Origin: Streptomyces sp. TSRI0107
Lineage (GTDB): Bacteria > Actinomycetota > Actinomycetes > Streptomycetales > Streptomycetaceae
DNA length: 64,000 nucleotides
Assembly (NCBI RefSeq): GCF_001905845.1
Contig: NZ_LIVZ01000004.1
Coordinates: 62,001-126,000, forward strand
Direction of reading: 5' to 3'
The position numbers and the translations under genes were made by a program. Below, in pieces: positions 35,848 to 44,797 of the stretch. The notes beneath the pieces were generated by a model. That model saw only the letters and a list, made by a program, of their open reading frames with translations, made no database searches and was not told the DNA's origin. Positions within the stretch are counted from its first letter, which is position 1. Each line of letters opens with the position of its first letter.

Positions 35848-36136
35848 CTGAGGGGTCCTCCTCGATCGGTGGTGCGCCGGTGGGGGTGGTGCACGGGTAG
35901 TGCGGAGCACGCACGAGGAGGTCAGGGACATGCCAAGCGACGAGACATGTCAAGCGGCGGGGCATGCCGGAGCCCAGCCGGGGCCCGTGTGCCTCACTGT
36001 GCGTCAGCCGAAAGATTGAGGCCTGCACAGGAATTGCACAAGGGCCCTGCACGGACGTAACGGGCATGCCACACGCTGTTTATGACGAGACGTCACCTCC
36101 ACCGGAGGCCGGTCGGACCCCCGGCGGAGGAGTCCG
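35848..36136 (-). promoter_or_regulatory. Protease upstream region with CGCTTGrCATGTC direct repeat
   Basis: On the minus strand CGCTTGACATGTC and CGCTTGGCATGTC are repeated with a 17-bp period (35928-35961 on plus-strand numbering). The first copy includes a TTGACA that could be a -35 box. The repeat lies about 80-115 bases upstream of the protease ATG and could bind a regulator. Confidence 0.5.
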
Positions 36137-36967
36137 TCAGGCGTCGAAACCGGTCTCCCGCGTGCGCTTCTCCCAAGCCGCCACGTCGTCCCGCACCTGG
36201 TCGAGATGACCGAGCACGGCGGTGACCGCGTCGTCGCCGAGCGGCAGGTGCAGCGGGGTCTTCTCTGCGTCCAGGGCCGCGCGGATCAGGGCCGCCGCCT
36301 TGGCCGGGTCACCGGCCTGCGTGCCGTCGCCGGTCGCCACGTACCCGCGGGTCTGGGTGACCTTCGGGTACGCCCCGCTGTCGGGGCTGAAGCCGGCCCG
36401 GTTCCCCTCGAACAGCGAGGTGCGGAAGGCACCCGGCTCCACGATCAGCACCTTGATGCCGAACTCCGCCACCTCGTCGGCGAGCGCCTCCGACATGCCC
36501 TCCAGCGCGAACTTCGTACCGCTGTACGCGGCGAACCCGGCGAACGACATCTGCCCGCCCACGCTGCTCATCTGCACGATCGCGCCCGAACGCCGCTCCC
36601 GCATGAACGGCAGCACCGCCCGGGTCAGCGCGGCCGGCCCGAAGAGATGCAGGTCGAACAGGGCGCGCAGCTCGTCGTCGGTGGTCTCTTCGAAGGCGCC
36701 GACATGCGTACGGCCCGCGTTGTTGACCAGGACGTCGATCCGCCCGTGCCGCTCCACCACGTCCCGCACCGCCGCCTCGGCGGCACCGGTGTCCGTGACG
36801 TCCAGCCGCAGCGCCTCCATCTGGTCCGGGTGCGCGGCCACCAGGTCGTCCAACGCCTCCGGGCGCCGGGCGGCCCCCACCACGACGTCCCCGGCGGCCA
36901 GCGCCGCCTCGGTGATCGCCCGCCCGAATCCGCTGCTCGCGCCCGTGATCAGCCAGACCTTGCTCAT
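36137..36967 (-). CDS. Short-chain dehydrogenase/reductase (SDR)
   Basis: A 276-residue classical SDR. The cofactor motif TGASSGFG is near residues 8-15, NNAG around residue 88, the catalytic Ser in MSSVGGQMS, and the YSGTK pair (Tyr/Lys) around 155-159. NADP preference is suggested by basic text after the first strand (GAARRPEAL). The ATG at 36967 is preceded by a purine-rich GGGGACGGGAC. It is divergent from the LysR gene by 94 bp, an arrangement in which the LysR protein often controls the dehydrogenase. The substrate is unknown. Confidence 0.93.
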   Translation of the reverse strand: MSKVWLITGASSGFGRAITEAALAAGDVVVGAARRPEALDDLVAAHPDQMEALRLDVTDTGAAEAAVRDVVERHGRIDVLVNNAGRTHVGAFEETTDDELRALFDLHLFGPAALTRAVLPFMRERRSGAIVQMSSVGGQMSFAGFAAYSGTKFALEGMSEALADEVAEFGIKVLIVEPGAFRTSLFEGNRAGFSPDSGAYPKVTQTRGYVATGDGTQAGDPAKAAALIRAALDAEKTPLHLPLGDDAVTAVLGHLDQVRDDVAAWEKRTRETGFDA

Positions 36968-37061
36968 GTCCCGTCCCCTTCTCAAGTCACTTCCGTAACG
37001 CCAACAAGCGTGCTGGAAAAGCGCGTTGCCCGTCCAAGATTCCCGGTGATAACCGTTGGAC

Positions 37062-37970
37062 ATGACAACGGACGTACACGGCAGAGAGTTGCGCTACTTC
37101 CTCACCGTGGCCGAGGAACTGCACTTCACCCGCGCCGCCGAACAGCTGTACGTCTCCCAGCCCGCCCTCAGCAAACAGATCCGCGCGCTCGAACGGCAGC
37201 TGGGCGTCGCGCTCTTCCGGCGCGACCGGCACAGCGTCGCCCTCACCCCGGCGGGCGAGGCACTGCTGCCGCACGCCCGGCGCGTCCTGGACGCCTGGGA
37301 GGAAGGCGCCGAAGCGGTCGCCCGGGCCCGCGCCACCCAGCGAACGACCCTGGTCATCGGCATGAGCACCAGCCCCGGCCGCGGCGGACTCCTCCCCGCG
37401 ATCCGCTCCCGGTTCACCGCCGCCCACCCGGAAGCCGCGGTGCGCCTGCGGCAGACCGTCTGGGACGACCCCACCGCGGGCCTCGCCGACGGCACCGCGG
37501 ACGTCGCCTTCGTCTGGCTGCCACTGCCCGACCAGGAGCGCTACGCCTGGACCGTGATCGCCGAGGAACCCCGCCTGGTCGCCCTCCCCGACACCCATCC
37601 CCTCGCCGCCCGCACCGAGATCGACTTCACCGACCTCCTCGACGAGCCGTTCCTCGCCCTCCCCCCGACCGCCGGCCCCCTCCGCGACCACTGGCTCGCC
37701 CTCGACGCCCGCGCCGGCCGGCCACCCCGCGTCGGCGCGGAGATCGCCGGCACCGAGGAGACCTACGAGGCGCTGGTCGCCGGCCTCGGCATCTGCCTGG
37801 TCGCCACCGGCAACGCCCCCCTGATCACCCTCGGCGGCGTGACGACCCGCCCGGTCAACGGGATCACCCCCACCCGCTACGCCCTCGCCTGGCGCCGGGA
37901 GGACGGGGAGAGGCCGCTGGTACGGGGTTACGCGGAGGCGTGCCGGCGGGTGGCGCGGCGGGCCTCGTAG
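37062..37970 (+). CDS. LysR family transcriptional regulator
   Basis: A 302-residue LysR-type regulator. The N-terminal winged helix-turn-helix (LRYFLTVAEELHFTRAAEQL, then SQPALSKQIRALERQLGVALF) is followed by a type 2 periplasmic-binding-like effector domain (about 90-295). I chose ATG 37062 over TTG 37056, since MTTDVHGRELRYFL is the usual start. It is divergent from the SDR at 36967 and probably regulates it and itself through sites in the 94-bp gap. Confidence 0.94.
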   Translation: MTTDVHGRELRYFLTVAEELHFTRAAEQLYVSQPALSKQIRALERQLGVALFRRDRHSVALTPAGEALLPHARRVLDAWEEGAEAVARARATQRTTLVIGMSTSPGRGGLLPAIRSRFTAAHPEAAVRLRQTVWDDPTAGLADGTADVAFVWLPLPDQERYAWTVIAEEPRLVALPDTHPLAARTEIDFTDLLDEPFLALPPTAGPLRDHWLALDARAGRPPRVGAEIAGTEETYEALVAGLGICLVATGNAPLITLGGVTTRPVNGITPTRYALAWRREDGERPLVRGYAEACRRVARRAS

Positions 37971-38006
37971 GGCTCAGCCCTCCCGGGCAGTCGCTACCGT
38001 TGAGCC

Positions 38007-38588
38007 ATGACCGCACTGCCCGACTGGATGCGCCCGCCGCGTGAGGAAGGCTGGTTCGCGGAGGACCTGGACCGCCTCCCCGAGGCACCTCGCCATACTG
38101 AGCTGATCGATGGAGCCCTCGTCTTCATGATGTCGCCCCAGCGGTCCTGGCACGGCCGCCTCGTCACCTCGCTCACCACCACGCTCGAGGCCATCGCGCC
38201 CAGCGGTTTCGAGATCGAGCGGGAGATGACGATCAGGCTGGACGAGCGCAACCGGCCGGAGCCGGATCTGCTCGTCACGACCGCCCCCTACGACCCGGAC
38301 CGCACCTGGTACGCGCCGGAAGACGTCGAGCTCGTCGTGGAGGCCGTCTCCCCGGAGTCCGCCCACCGCGACCGCACGGTCAAGCTCCGCAAGTACGCGG
38401 AGGCCGGAATCCCGCACTACTGGTGCATCGAGGACGAGGACGGGGCGCCCGTCGTCCACGTCTACGAGCTCGACCGGCCGACAGGCGCCTACGCGCCGGC
38501 CGGCATCTTCCGGAACGCGCTGCGCCGCCCGGTTCCCTTCGAGATCAGTCTCGACCTCGACAAGCTCGTCCCGTCGCGGAGCCGGTGA
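38007..38588 (+). CDS. Uma2 family (DUF820) PD-(D/E)XK nuclease-fold protein
   Basis: A 193-residue Uma2 protein. The nuclease-fold pattern is present: HTELIDGALVFM, RPEPDLLVTT (Asp), VELVVEAVSPES (Glu) and DRTVKLRKYAEAGIPHYWCIE (Lys). Uma2 proteins are abundant in cyanobacteria and Streptomyces; their biological role is not established. It starts 36 bp after the LysR gene and is followed at once by a strong terminator. Confidence 0.9.
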   Translation: MTALPDWMRPPREEGWFAEDLDRLPEAPRHTELIDGALVFMMSPQRSWHGRLVTSLTTTLEAIAPSGFEIEREMTIRLDERNRPEPDLLVTTAPYDPDRTWYAPEDVELVVEAVSPESAHRDRTVKLRKYAEAGIPHYWCIEDEDGAPVVHVYELDRPTGAYAPAGIFRNALRRPVPFEISLDLDKLVPSRSR

Positions 38589-38594
38589 ACGCGG

Positions 38595-38623
38595 AAGGGG
38601 CGGGCTTGCGCCCGCCCCTTTCT
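38595..38623 (+). terminator. Terminator after Uma2 gene
   Basis: A perfect 11-bp AAGGGGCGGGC stem (38595-38605, 38610-38620) with a TTGC loop is followed by TTTCT. It begins 6 bases after the Uma2 stop. Confidence 0.88.
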
Positions 38624-38727
38624 CCGTGACCGTCCCGGCGATGCGGGAAGCCACACGAATCAGACGTTGAAGCGGAACGTCGGGCACAAAGCCCCCACCT
38701 GCGAAAACGCGGTTTCCATCGCTCTCA

Positions 38728-38764
38728 TCCAGCACCGATCCAGCACGGTGTGAATTCATCCAGC
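38728..38764. promoter_or_regulatory. TCCAGC hexamer cluster A, upstream of the toxin-antitoxin pair
   Basis: TCCAGC occurs at 38728, 38739 and 38759, with spacings of 11 and 20 bases (whole turns of the helix), about 70-100 bases upstream of the antitoxin ATG. Similar clusters lie at 39368-39399 and 40271-40306. It looks like an operator, but no binding protein is proven. Confidence 0.5.
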
Positions 38765-38796
38765 GCGAGCGATGGATCACCATGGACTGCAGCCAT

Positions 38797-38806
38797 TGTG
38801 TACACA
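38797..38806. promoter_or_regulatory. TGTGTACACA palindrome upstream of antitoxin gene
   Basis: A perfect 10-bp palindrome lies 26 bases before the antitoxin ATG. It is well placed to be the operator through which a Phd/YefM-type antitoxin represses its own operon. Confidence 0.55.
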
Positions 38807-38831
38807 TGGGACACTCGGTACTCTTGAGCGC

Positions 38832-39101
38832 ATGACGCAGCCACTGCCCATAGAGTCCATCCGTGATGTGCGCGCGCACTTGGCGGAGGTCGTGGAGCGC
38901 GCGGACCGCGACGACGTACCCACGGTGATCACGCGGCGGGGTAAGGAAGTTGCCGCCGTGGTCTCCATCGAGGTGCTGCGCAAGTACCAGGAATGGGAAG
39001 AGCGCGAGATCAACCGCATCATCGACGAGCGCATGGCCAACCCGGCTCCCGGCATCCCGATCGAGGACATCATGAGGGAGACGCTGGCGCGCGGTGAGTG
39101 A
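38832..39101 (+). CDS. Type II antitoxin, Phd/YefM family
   Basis: An 89-residue antitoxin. The N-terminal dimerisation/DNA-binding fold reads PIESIRDVRAHLAEVVERA and TVITRRGKEVAAVVSIEVL, which is the standard Phd/YefM pattern. The acidic C terminus should wrap the toxin. The ATG at 38832 starts at the family's usual position; a frame from 38772 has no support. The stop codon lies within the toxin start (8-bp overlap), giving tight coupling. Confidence 0.93.
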   Translation: MTQPLPIESIRDVRAHLAEVVERADRDDVPTVITRRGKEVAAVVSIEVLRKYQEWEEREINRIIDERMANPAPGIPIEDIMRETLARGE

Positions 39102-39357
39102 GTACCGAACCGTCTTCCGCCCCGAGGCGCAGGCTGAGCTTCGGAAGATCCCTCGCGACATGGCACTGCGCATCCTGGCCAAGCTGACCGAGCTGGAGAG
39201 CGACCCCCTCGGCTTCAACACCACCGCCCTCGTGTCACAGCCGGAACGCCGTCGGCTGCGAGTAGGCGACTACCGCGTCGTCTACACGGTCGACAATGGA
39301 GAGCTCGTGGTGTGGGTCGTCCATGTCGGGCATCGCTCCACCGTTTACGACACCTGA
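39094..39357 (+). CDS. relE: RelE/ParE-superfamily toxin
   Basis: An 87-residue toxin. YRTVFRPEAQAELRKIP, the central RRRLRVGDYRVVYTVDNGELVVWVVHVGHRSTVY and the closing Tyr match RelE-type mRNA endonucleases. The conserved Arg residues (RLRVGDYR, GHRSTVYD) are present. It starts at GTG 39094, overlapping the antitoxin by 8 bp. Antitoxin first, toxin second is the usual order. Toxicity is inferred from family only. Confidence 0.93.
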   Translation: MSEYRTVFRPEAQAELRKIPRDMALRILAKLTELESDPLGFNTTALVSQPERRRLRVGDYRVVYTVDNGELVVWVVHVGHRSTVYDT

Positions 39358-39367
39358 TCCCGACTGA

Positions 39368-39399
39368 TCCAGCGTCTGAACATCCAGCGCAGGTCCAGC
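39368..39399. promoter_or_regulatory. TCCAGC hexamer cluster B
   Basis: TCCAGC occurs at 39368, 39383 and 39394 (spacings of 15 and 11), just after the toxin stop and before the 3' end of the convergent HTH gene. It is preceded by TGATCCCG, which also precedes cluster C. Confidence 0.45.
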
Positions 39400-39437
39400 A
39401 GGGGGAATCTTTAGCCCACTTCACCTACATGTGGGCA

Positions 39438-40214
39438 CTATTCCATCTCACTACTGCGTTCCCACTGAGCGCTGTTCCAAAGTGCCGTGATGACAGGAAC
39501 CATGTGCTCGGGATCCTGATACGGCGCCATCTCCGACAGTGCTCTAACAAATTTGTGCAGCATGCTGAGAGAGAAATTTTCAGGCCGCATGAAGTTCTTG
39601 CGCAGCGTCTCGCGGGTGTTCGGCGCGAGGCCCATGGCAGCGATGGCTTGGGCGAACGTCGGCGTGCCAGCATCGACATACAGAAAGTGCAGGCAGCGCC
39701 CTAGGTTTCTTCTAGCGCCCGGGGAAGCCGAATGGGGCGGCGCCCATGGTCTTCTGGAAGAGTTTGTTGGCTGAGTGGCGTGATCCGAAGCTGCCTGTTT
39801 TACAGCGCCTTCGCGCTCTGCAAACGCACGAGTGACATCGTCGTCCCAGTCAAACGGTGTTCCATCGGTAGTGCCAGCCATCCCAGCGCCTTCAGCGCCA
39901 TCGCTACTTACGTCCTTCTGCTCTGCGATGGCCGCTTCATCCCACAGCATGTGGAACCGAGCTACTTCAGGCTCCGGTTCCAGGCCAGCACTATCCTGAG
40001 CAAGGATCAGAACGATCAGCGCAAGGAAACCCCAGTCGGGGAGCACCGGCTTTGAGAAGAGATCGTGCACGCGCCCGTGACTACCGATCCCGTTCGTCCT
40101 GCGGGCCAGTTCACGTGTCGACGGAAACCCAGCCTTCCGATGCAGGGTATGCAGCTCTTCACTCAGCCGCCGCATGGGCCCATCCGGCAGCTCCGGCGCC
40201 CTCAGTCTTGCCAC
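39438..40214 (-). CDS. Double helix-turn-helix regulator-like protein
   Basis: A 258-residue protein with no recognised enzymatic domain. Residues about 5-95 (PMRRLSEELHTLHRKAGFPS, TRELARRTNGIGSHGRVHDL, then PDWGFLALIVLILAQ) are an XRE-like HTH module common at the N terminus of Streptomyces signalling proteins. Residues about 185-250 (FLYVDAGTPTFAQAIAAMGL, LRKNFMRPENFSL) form a second HTH-like unit, joined by an acidic, Ser/Ala-rich linker. Its DNA is clearly lower in GC than its neighbours, suggesting transfer. Cluster C lies 50-95 bases upstream of its ATG. Similar modules precede STAND-type ATPases elsewhere, but none is here. Confidence 0.72.
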   Translation of the reverse strand: MARLRAPELPDGPMRRLSEELHTLHRKAGFPSTRELARRTNGIGSHGRVHDLFSKPVLPDWGFLALIVLILAQDSAGLEPEPEVARFHMLWDEAAIAEQKDVSSDGAEGAGMAGTTDGTPFDWDDDVTRAFAEREGAVKQAASDHATQPTNSSRRPWAPPHSASPGARRNLGRCLHFLYVDAGTPTFAQAIAAMGLAPNTRETLRKNFMRPENFSLSMLHKFVRALSEMAPYQDPEHMVPVITALWNSAQWERSSEME

Positions 40215-40270
40215 GGTCTCCCCCTCCGAGGCGAACCTCGACCACTCCGCGCAACACGCGTCTGATCCCG

Positions 40271-40306
40271 TCCAGTGACGTCTGATGTTGTCCAGCGCTG
40301 TCCAGA
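40271..40306. promoter_or_regulatory. TCCAG cluster C between divergent HTH gene and small membrane ORF
   Basis: TCCAGT at 40271, TCCAGC at 40291 and TCCAGA at 40301 have spacings of 20 and 10 bases. The cluster lies in the divergent gap (40215-40370), where it could control both genes. Confidence 0.5.
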
Positions 40307-40370
40307 TCTGTCAAAACCGCACTCGCGGAGCGCCACGCTCGATGCGTCAACATCGAACGAAGGACGCAAC

Positions 40371-40628
40371 ATGGCTCTGCAACGGCTGCTAATCGAGGGC
40401 CTACTCACTCAGCTACCTGCATCCCTGATCGCTGCCAGCTTGACAGCGCTGACCAGTTGGGCTGCACGCCGCTGGCGACTTCGACGCGATCTACTCCGTC
40501 TTCGGCGCCGTCGGCCTCGTCGCCCCCGAGCTCCTGCTCCCGGCCATCGCCCAGCGCCTCACGCCGGGCCGGGTGCTCGCCTTCTCCGTCCCCCACCCGC
40601 AGCGCGGCGGCCGAAGCCCCTCGGGTGA
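40371..40628 (+). CDS. Small membrane peptide ORF, probably fused to remnant sequence
   Basis: An 85-codon frame with AGGA nine bases before the ATG. Only the first part looks like a protein: MALQRLLIEGLLTQLPASL, then IAASLTALTSWAARRWRLRR, i.e. one Leu/Ala-rich membrane helix followed by a basic end. The remaining Arg/Pro text is the out-of-frame reading of the methyltransferase remnant that starts at about 40453. The original gene was probably truncated at that junction. It is divergent from the double-HTH gene. I do not recognise the family. Confidence 0.45.
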   Translation: MALQRLLIEGLLTQLPASLIAASLTALTSWAARRWRLRRDLLRLRRRRPRRPRAPAPGHRPAPHAGPGARLLRPPPAARRPKPLG

Positions 40629-40825
40629 CGACCGACCTCGCCGCGACCACGTCACCCTCCCCGACCGCTCCCGGCTCCCCATCGCCCGCTGGGAATTCTC
40701 CACAGACCGCTGGGAGAAGCACCTCAGTCGAGCGGGCTTCTGGATCACCTCTGCCCAGGAGTTCCACGACCCCCGCATGGGCCACTGGGCCCACAACCCT
40801 GCTGATCCGCGCCCGCAGGCTCTGA
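40453..40825 (+). pseudogene. C-terminal remnant of a SAM-dependent methyltransferase
   Basis: Frame 1 from 40453 encodes AAGDFDAIYSVFGAVGLVAP, a typical class I methyltransferase strand-4 region, then PGRVLAFSVPHPQRGG and LPIARWEFSTDRWEKHLSRA, FWITSAQEFHDP. The SAM-binding N-terminal half is absent: a stop codon lies immediately upstream. The expected C-terminal end (TLLIRARRL then TGA at 40823-40825) is found in another frame after a shift near 40790. So the gene is both truncated and frameshifted. The methyltransferase HAD neighbour at 40860 is intact. Confidence 0.8.
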
Positions 40826-40859
40826 CCAGCCTTTCGCCCCGGCTTCCCCGGAGGAACCG

Positions 40860-41405
40860 ATGCGCCCGCCCTACCTGCTCCTCGACATCGACGGCGTCCT
40901 CATACCTTTCCCCGACGAGCACGGCTCGACCCCGGCCACCCACGCCCGCCACGACGTCGTCCCCACCGGCCGCAGCGCCGACAACCCGGTCACCGTCTGG
41001 CTCAACCCTGCCCACGGCCCCATGCTCACGGACGTGATCCGTACCGGCCTGATCACCCCCGTCTGGTGCACCAGCTGGCGCCAGGACGCCACCACCCTCA
41101 TCGGGCCCCTCTTGGGCCTCCCGAACCTTCCGTACGTCGACCTGCCGCGCCCGCAGATCACCACCAGCCACCCCAACGGCTACCTGTGGAAACGCGACCA
41201 CGTCGACGCCTGGCTCGGCGACGCCCCGGCCGTCTGGATCGACGACGACTTCAGCAGCCTCGACCACGCCTGGGCGGTGGAGCGCACCAGCCGCGGAATG
41301 TCGACCCTCCTCGTGCAACCCGACCCGCACGACGGGCTGCAGCCCGCGCACCTGACCGAGGTCACGACGTGGGTCTCGCAGTTACCCGTAGCCCGCACCG
41401 CCTGA
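40860..41405 (+). CDS. HAD-fold domain protein (Swiss-Army-Knife RNA-repair type)
   Basis: A 181-residue HAD-superfamily phosphatase-like protein. Motif I is LLLDIDGVL (Asp9, Asp11), motif II is [10 protein letters not shown] (Ser/Thr and Trp), and motif IV is VWIDDDFSS. This pattern is typical of the HAD domain assigned to Swiss-Army-Knife RNA-repair systems, though the solo Streptomyces version has no defined substrate. GGAGG lies six bases before the ATG. It is followed by a strong hairpin. Confidence 0.85.
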   Translation: MRPPYLLLDIDGVLIPFPDEHGSTPATHARHDVVPTGRSADNPVTVWLNPAHGPMLTDVIRTGLITPVWCTSWRQDATTLIGPLLGLPNLPYVDLPRPQITTSHPNGYLWKRDHVDAWLGDAPAVWIDDDFSSLDHAWAVERTSRGMSTLLVQPDPHDGLQPAHLTEVTTWVSQLPVARTA

Positions 41406-41410
41406 CAACT

Positions 41411-41443
41411 GATGCCCTCGCTGCCACCAACAGCGAGGGCATC
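41411..41443. terminator. Terminator hairpin between HAD gene and ychF
   Basis: A perfect 13-bp inverted repeat (41411-41423 and 41431-41443) with a 7-base loop lies 6 bases after the HAD stop codon. It has no T-run. It is likely bidirectional, since ychF converges on it. Confidence 0.75.
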
Positions 41444-41599
41444 CGGGCGCGCTGCGGGCCTGCACCAGGGCTACTCGATGAAGCGGCGTAGCCGCTACCC
41501 CGCGCGTTGACCGAAGTCAGCACGCTGCGGACTCCGCGCGGACCGCAAAGGCCGCCCAACCCGCTCCGTCGCAGGTCAGACGGCCTTTCGCCGAACGTA

Positions 41600-42688
<1,089 letters not shown>

Positions 42689-42886
42689 GTTGCGACTTCC
42701 CGTATGTGGTGAGGGCGGGGCCAGGGGGCCAGGGACCGAGTGCTGCTGAGCGCGTACGAGACTGGCCGATCCCCCAGTCTACGGGGTACCCGTCGGGCCC
42801 CGGCGATGTGCCGATCGCTTGGCCAAGCGGGCCACACGGCGTGTCGGACGGGCTATTCGGCACATAAAACGACCTAAGTTGGGCCA

Positions 42887-43522
42887 GTGGAGCAACACAG
42901 GACACGCCCCCCGCAGCAAGGACCGCGCCGCGGCACCTCGCCGCCCCTGCCGCCGCAGACGGCTCGCGGCGTCGTCCGCACGCCCCGGCCACCCCGGCCG
43001 GTGGTCCGGCCGACCCGCCCCGGCCCGCAGCGCGGTACGGCACCACGCGGTACGGCTCCCGAACGGCGGCCGGCGCCCGCCCGGCGACCCCCTCCCGCGG
43101 CGGCCGGCTCTGCCCGGCCACTGCCCAAACCGCGACTGACCGGGCTGGGCTGCGGGTTGTTCTGCGGAACCCTGATGCTCACCCTGGGCTTCCTGGACCA
43201 GCTGCTCTTCGGGGCCTCGCCACTGGTGTACGGCGTGCTGTTCCTGCCGGTGTGCGTGCTCGGCGCGGTGTGGGTGCGCCGCAGCGACCTGGTGACCGCG
43301 CCTGTGGTGGTCCCGATCGCCTTCGCGGTGGGCCTGCTGCCGCTCGCCCACGGCGACGGACCGGGCTCCCGGATCATGGCCCTGTTCACCGCCCTGGCGA
43401 CCCAGGCCGGCTGGCTGTACGGCGGGACGCTGATCGCCGGCACGATCGTGACCGTACGCAAGCTGAGGCTGATGGCCAAGCGCGCCGCGGCAGCACGCAG
43501 GCGCCCGCCCACGACGGCCTGA
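42887..43522 (+). CDS. DUF6542-type membrane protein
   Basis: A 211-residue protein. A Pro/Arg/Gln-rich cytoplasmic N terminus (about 85 residues) precedes four helices: GCGLFCGTLMLTLGFLDQLL, VYGVLFLPVCVLGAVWV, APVVVPIAFAVGLLPLA and QAGWLYGGTLIAGTIVTV. A short Arg-rich tail closes the protein. The GTG at 42887 follows the ATAAAACGACCTAAG promoter-like stretch closely. DUF6542 is an actinobacterial family of unknown role. It is followed by a 450-bp repetitive non-coding stretch. Confidence 0.8.
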   Translation: MEQHRTRPPQQGPRRGTSPPLPPQTARGVVRTPRPPRPVVRPTRPGPQRGTAPRGTAPERRPAPARRPPPAAAGSARPLPKPRLTGLGCGLFCGTLMLTLGFLDQLLFGASPLVYGVLFLPVCVLGAVWVRRSDLVTAPVVVPIAFAVGLLPLAHGDGPGSRIMALFTALATQAGWLYGGTLIAGTIVTVRKLRLMAKRAAAARRRPPTTA

Positions 43523-43977
43523 CCGCGACCCGACAGCGACCGACCCCCGCAGTCCGAGGGCGGCCGACAGCGACCGACCTCGCCGTCCGATAGCAGCCCG
43601 ACATGGGCCGACCCGCAACCCGACGGCGGTCCGAGGCGCCCTGACCGGGCCCCGTCAGCGACCGGGCGCGGTCCGACGGCGGCCGACCGAGGTCTGACGG
43701 CGACCCGACACCGGCCGACTCCGCAGTCCACGGGCGGCCCCACAGCGCCCGACAGCGGTCCGACCGCCGCCCGACACGGGCCAGCCCGCAGCCCGACCGC
43801 GGTCCGACAGCGGCGTTACCGCGCCCCGACACCCGGCCCGACAAGGCCGACCCCGCAGTCCACGGCAGCCAGGACACCGACCAACCCGGTCCAACGGCGG
43901 CCCGACCGCGCCCGTCAGCGGCCGCCCCGCAATCCGGCACCCGCCCGGCCACGCCCCGGCCGCGGCCCCCCGCAAGC
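43523..43977. repeat. 455-bp degenerate repeat tract of CCGACrGCGG-like units
   Basis: The whole gap between the DUF6542 gene and ppgK is built from decayed copies of a short unit (CCGACAGCGG, TCCGACGGCGG, GCCCGACACGG, CGCAGTCC) on one strand, with no gene. CCGCAGTCC-type phrases recur at about 43547, 43722 and 43850. Open frames across it are Arg/Gly-rich shadows. It looks like an expanded and then mutated satellite. Confidence 0.75.
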
Positions 43978-44739
43978 TCAGCCCTCGCCGCCCCGCCCCT
44001 CCTGCGCCGCATGCATCGCCGCGCCCACGATCCCCGCGTTGTTCTGCAGCTCGGCCGGGACGATCTCGGCCTTGATGTCCTCGATGTGGTGCAGGAACTT
44101 GTGCGCCTTGCGGCTGACCCCGCCGCCGATGATGAACAGCTCCGGGGAGAACAGCATCTCGACGTGCGCGAGGTAGCCGCGGACGCGGTGGGCCCACTGT
44201 TCCCAGGACAGGTCGTGGTCGTCCTTGGCCTTGCTGGAGGCACGCTTCTCCGCGTCGTGCCCGTGCAGCTCCAGGTGGCCCAGCTCGGTGTTGGGGACGA
44301 GTGTCCCGTCGACGAAGACCGCGCTGCCGATCCCGGTGCCGAAGGTGAGCAGGATGACCGTGCCCTTGCGGTTCCGCCCGGCGCCGAAGGCCATCTCGGC
44401 GACGCCCGCCGCGTCCGCGTCGTTCACCACCGTCACCGGCAGGCCGCCGAGGCGGTCGGAGAACAGCGCGCGGGCGTCCGTGTCGATCCAGCTCTTGTCC
44501 ACGTTGGCCGCCGTACGCACCGTGGAGCCGCCCGTGACCACGCCCGGGAAGGTCAGGCCGACCGGGCCCGTCCAGCCGAAGTGCTCGACGACCTGTCTGA
44601 CCCCGTCGGCCACCCCGTCGGGGGTCGCCGGGTGCGGGGTGAGCACCTTGCAGCGCTCCTGCGCCAGGGCGCCCCTGTCCAGGTCCACGGGGGCGCCCTT
44701 GATTCCGGATCCGCCGATGTCCACGCCGAAGATCTGCAT
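43978..44739 (-). CDS. ppgK: Polyphosphate glucokinase
   Basis: A 253-residue ROK-fold glucokinase that uses polyphosphate (and usually ATP) to make glucose-6-phosphate. The phosphate site is FGVDIGGSGIKG (DIGGSG at 7-12), the catalytic base lies in VVNDADAAGVAEMAFG, and the second phosphate loop is LTFGTGIGSAVF. ELGHLELHG, which binds glucose, follows. The length matches the actinobacterial enzymes. It stands alone, 58 bp from the convergent-side ispH end on the same strand. Confidence 0.96.
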   Translation of the reverse strand: MQIFGVDIGGSGIKGAPVDLDRGALAQERCKVLTPHPATPDGVADGVRQVVEHFGWTGPVGLTFPGVVTGGSTVRTAANVDKSWIDTDARALFSDRLGGLPVTVVNDADAAGVAEMAFGAGRNRKGTVILLTFGTGIGSAVFVDGTLVPNTELGHLELHGHDAEKRASSKAKDDHDLSWEQWAHRVRGYLAHVEMLFSPELFIIGGGVSRKAHKFLHHIEDIKAEIVPAELQNNAGIVGAAMHAAQEGRGGEG

Positions 44740-44797
44740 GGCTCCACGTTACGACGGACGACTGACGGTCACGTCCCGGCCGGGCGGGCCGGACCCG

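Noticed and set aside
43386..44243. Arg/Ser-rich minus-strand protein of 285 codons
   Set aside because: It runs through the degenerate repeat tract and antisense into neighbouring genes. Repetitive SGR/VGR text reflects the DNA repeat, not a protein.
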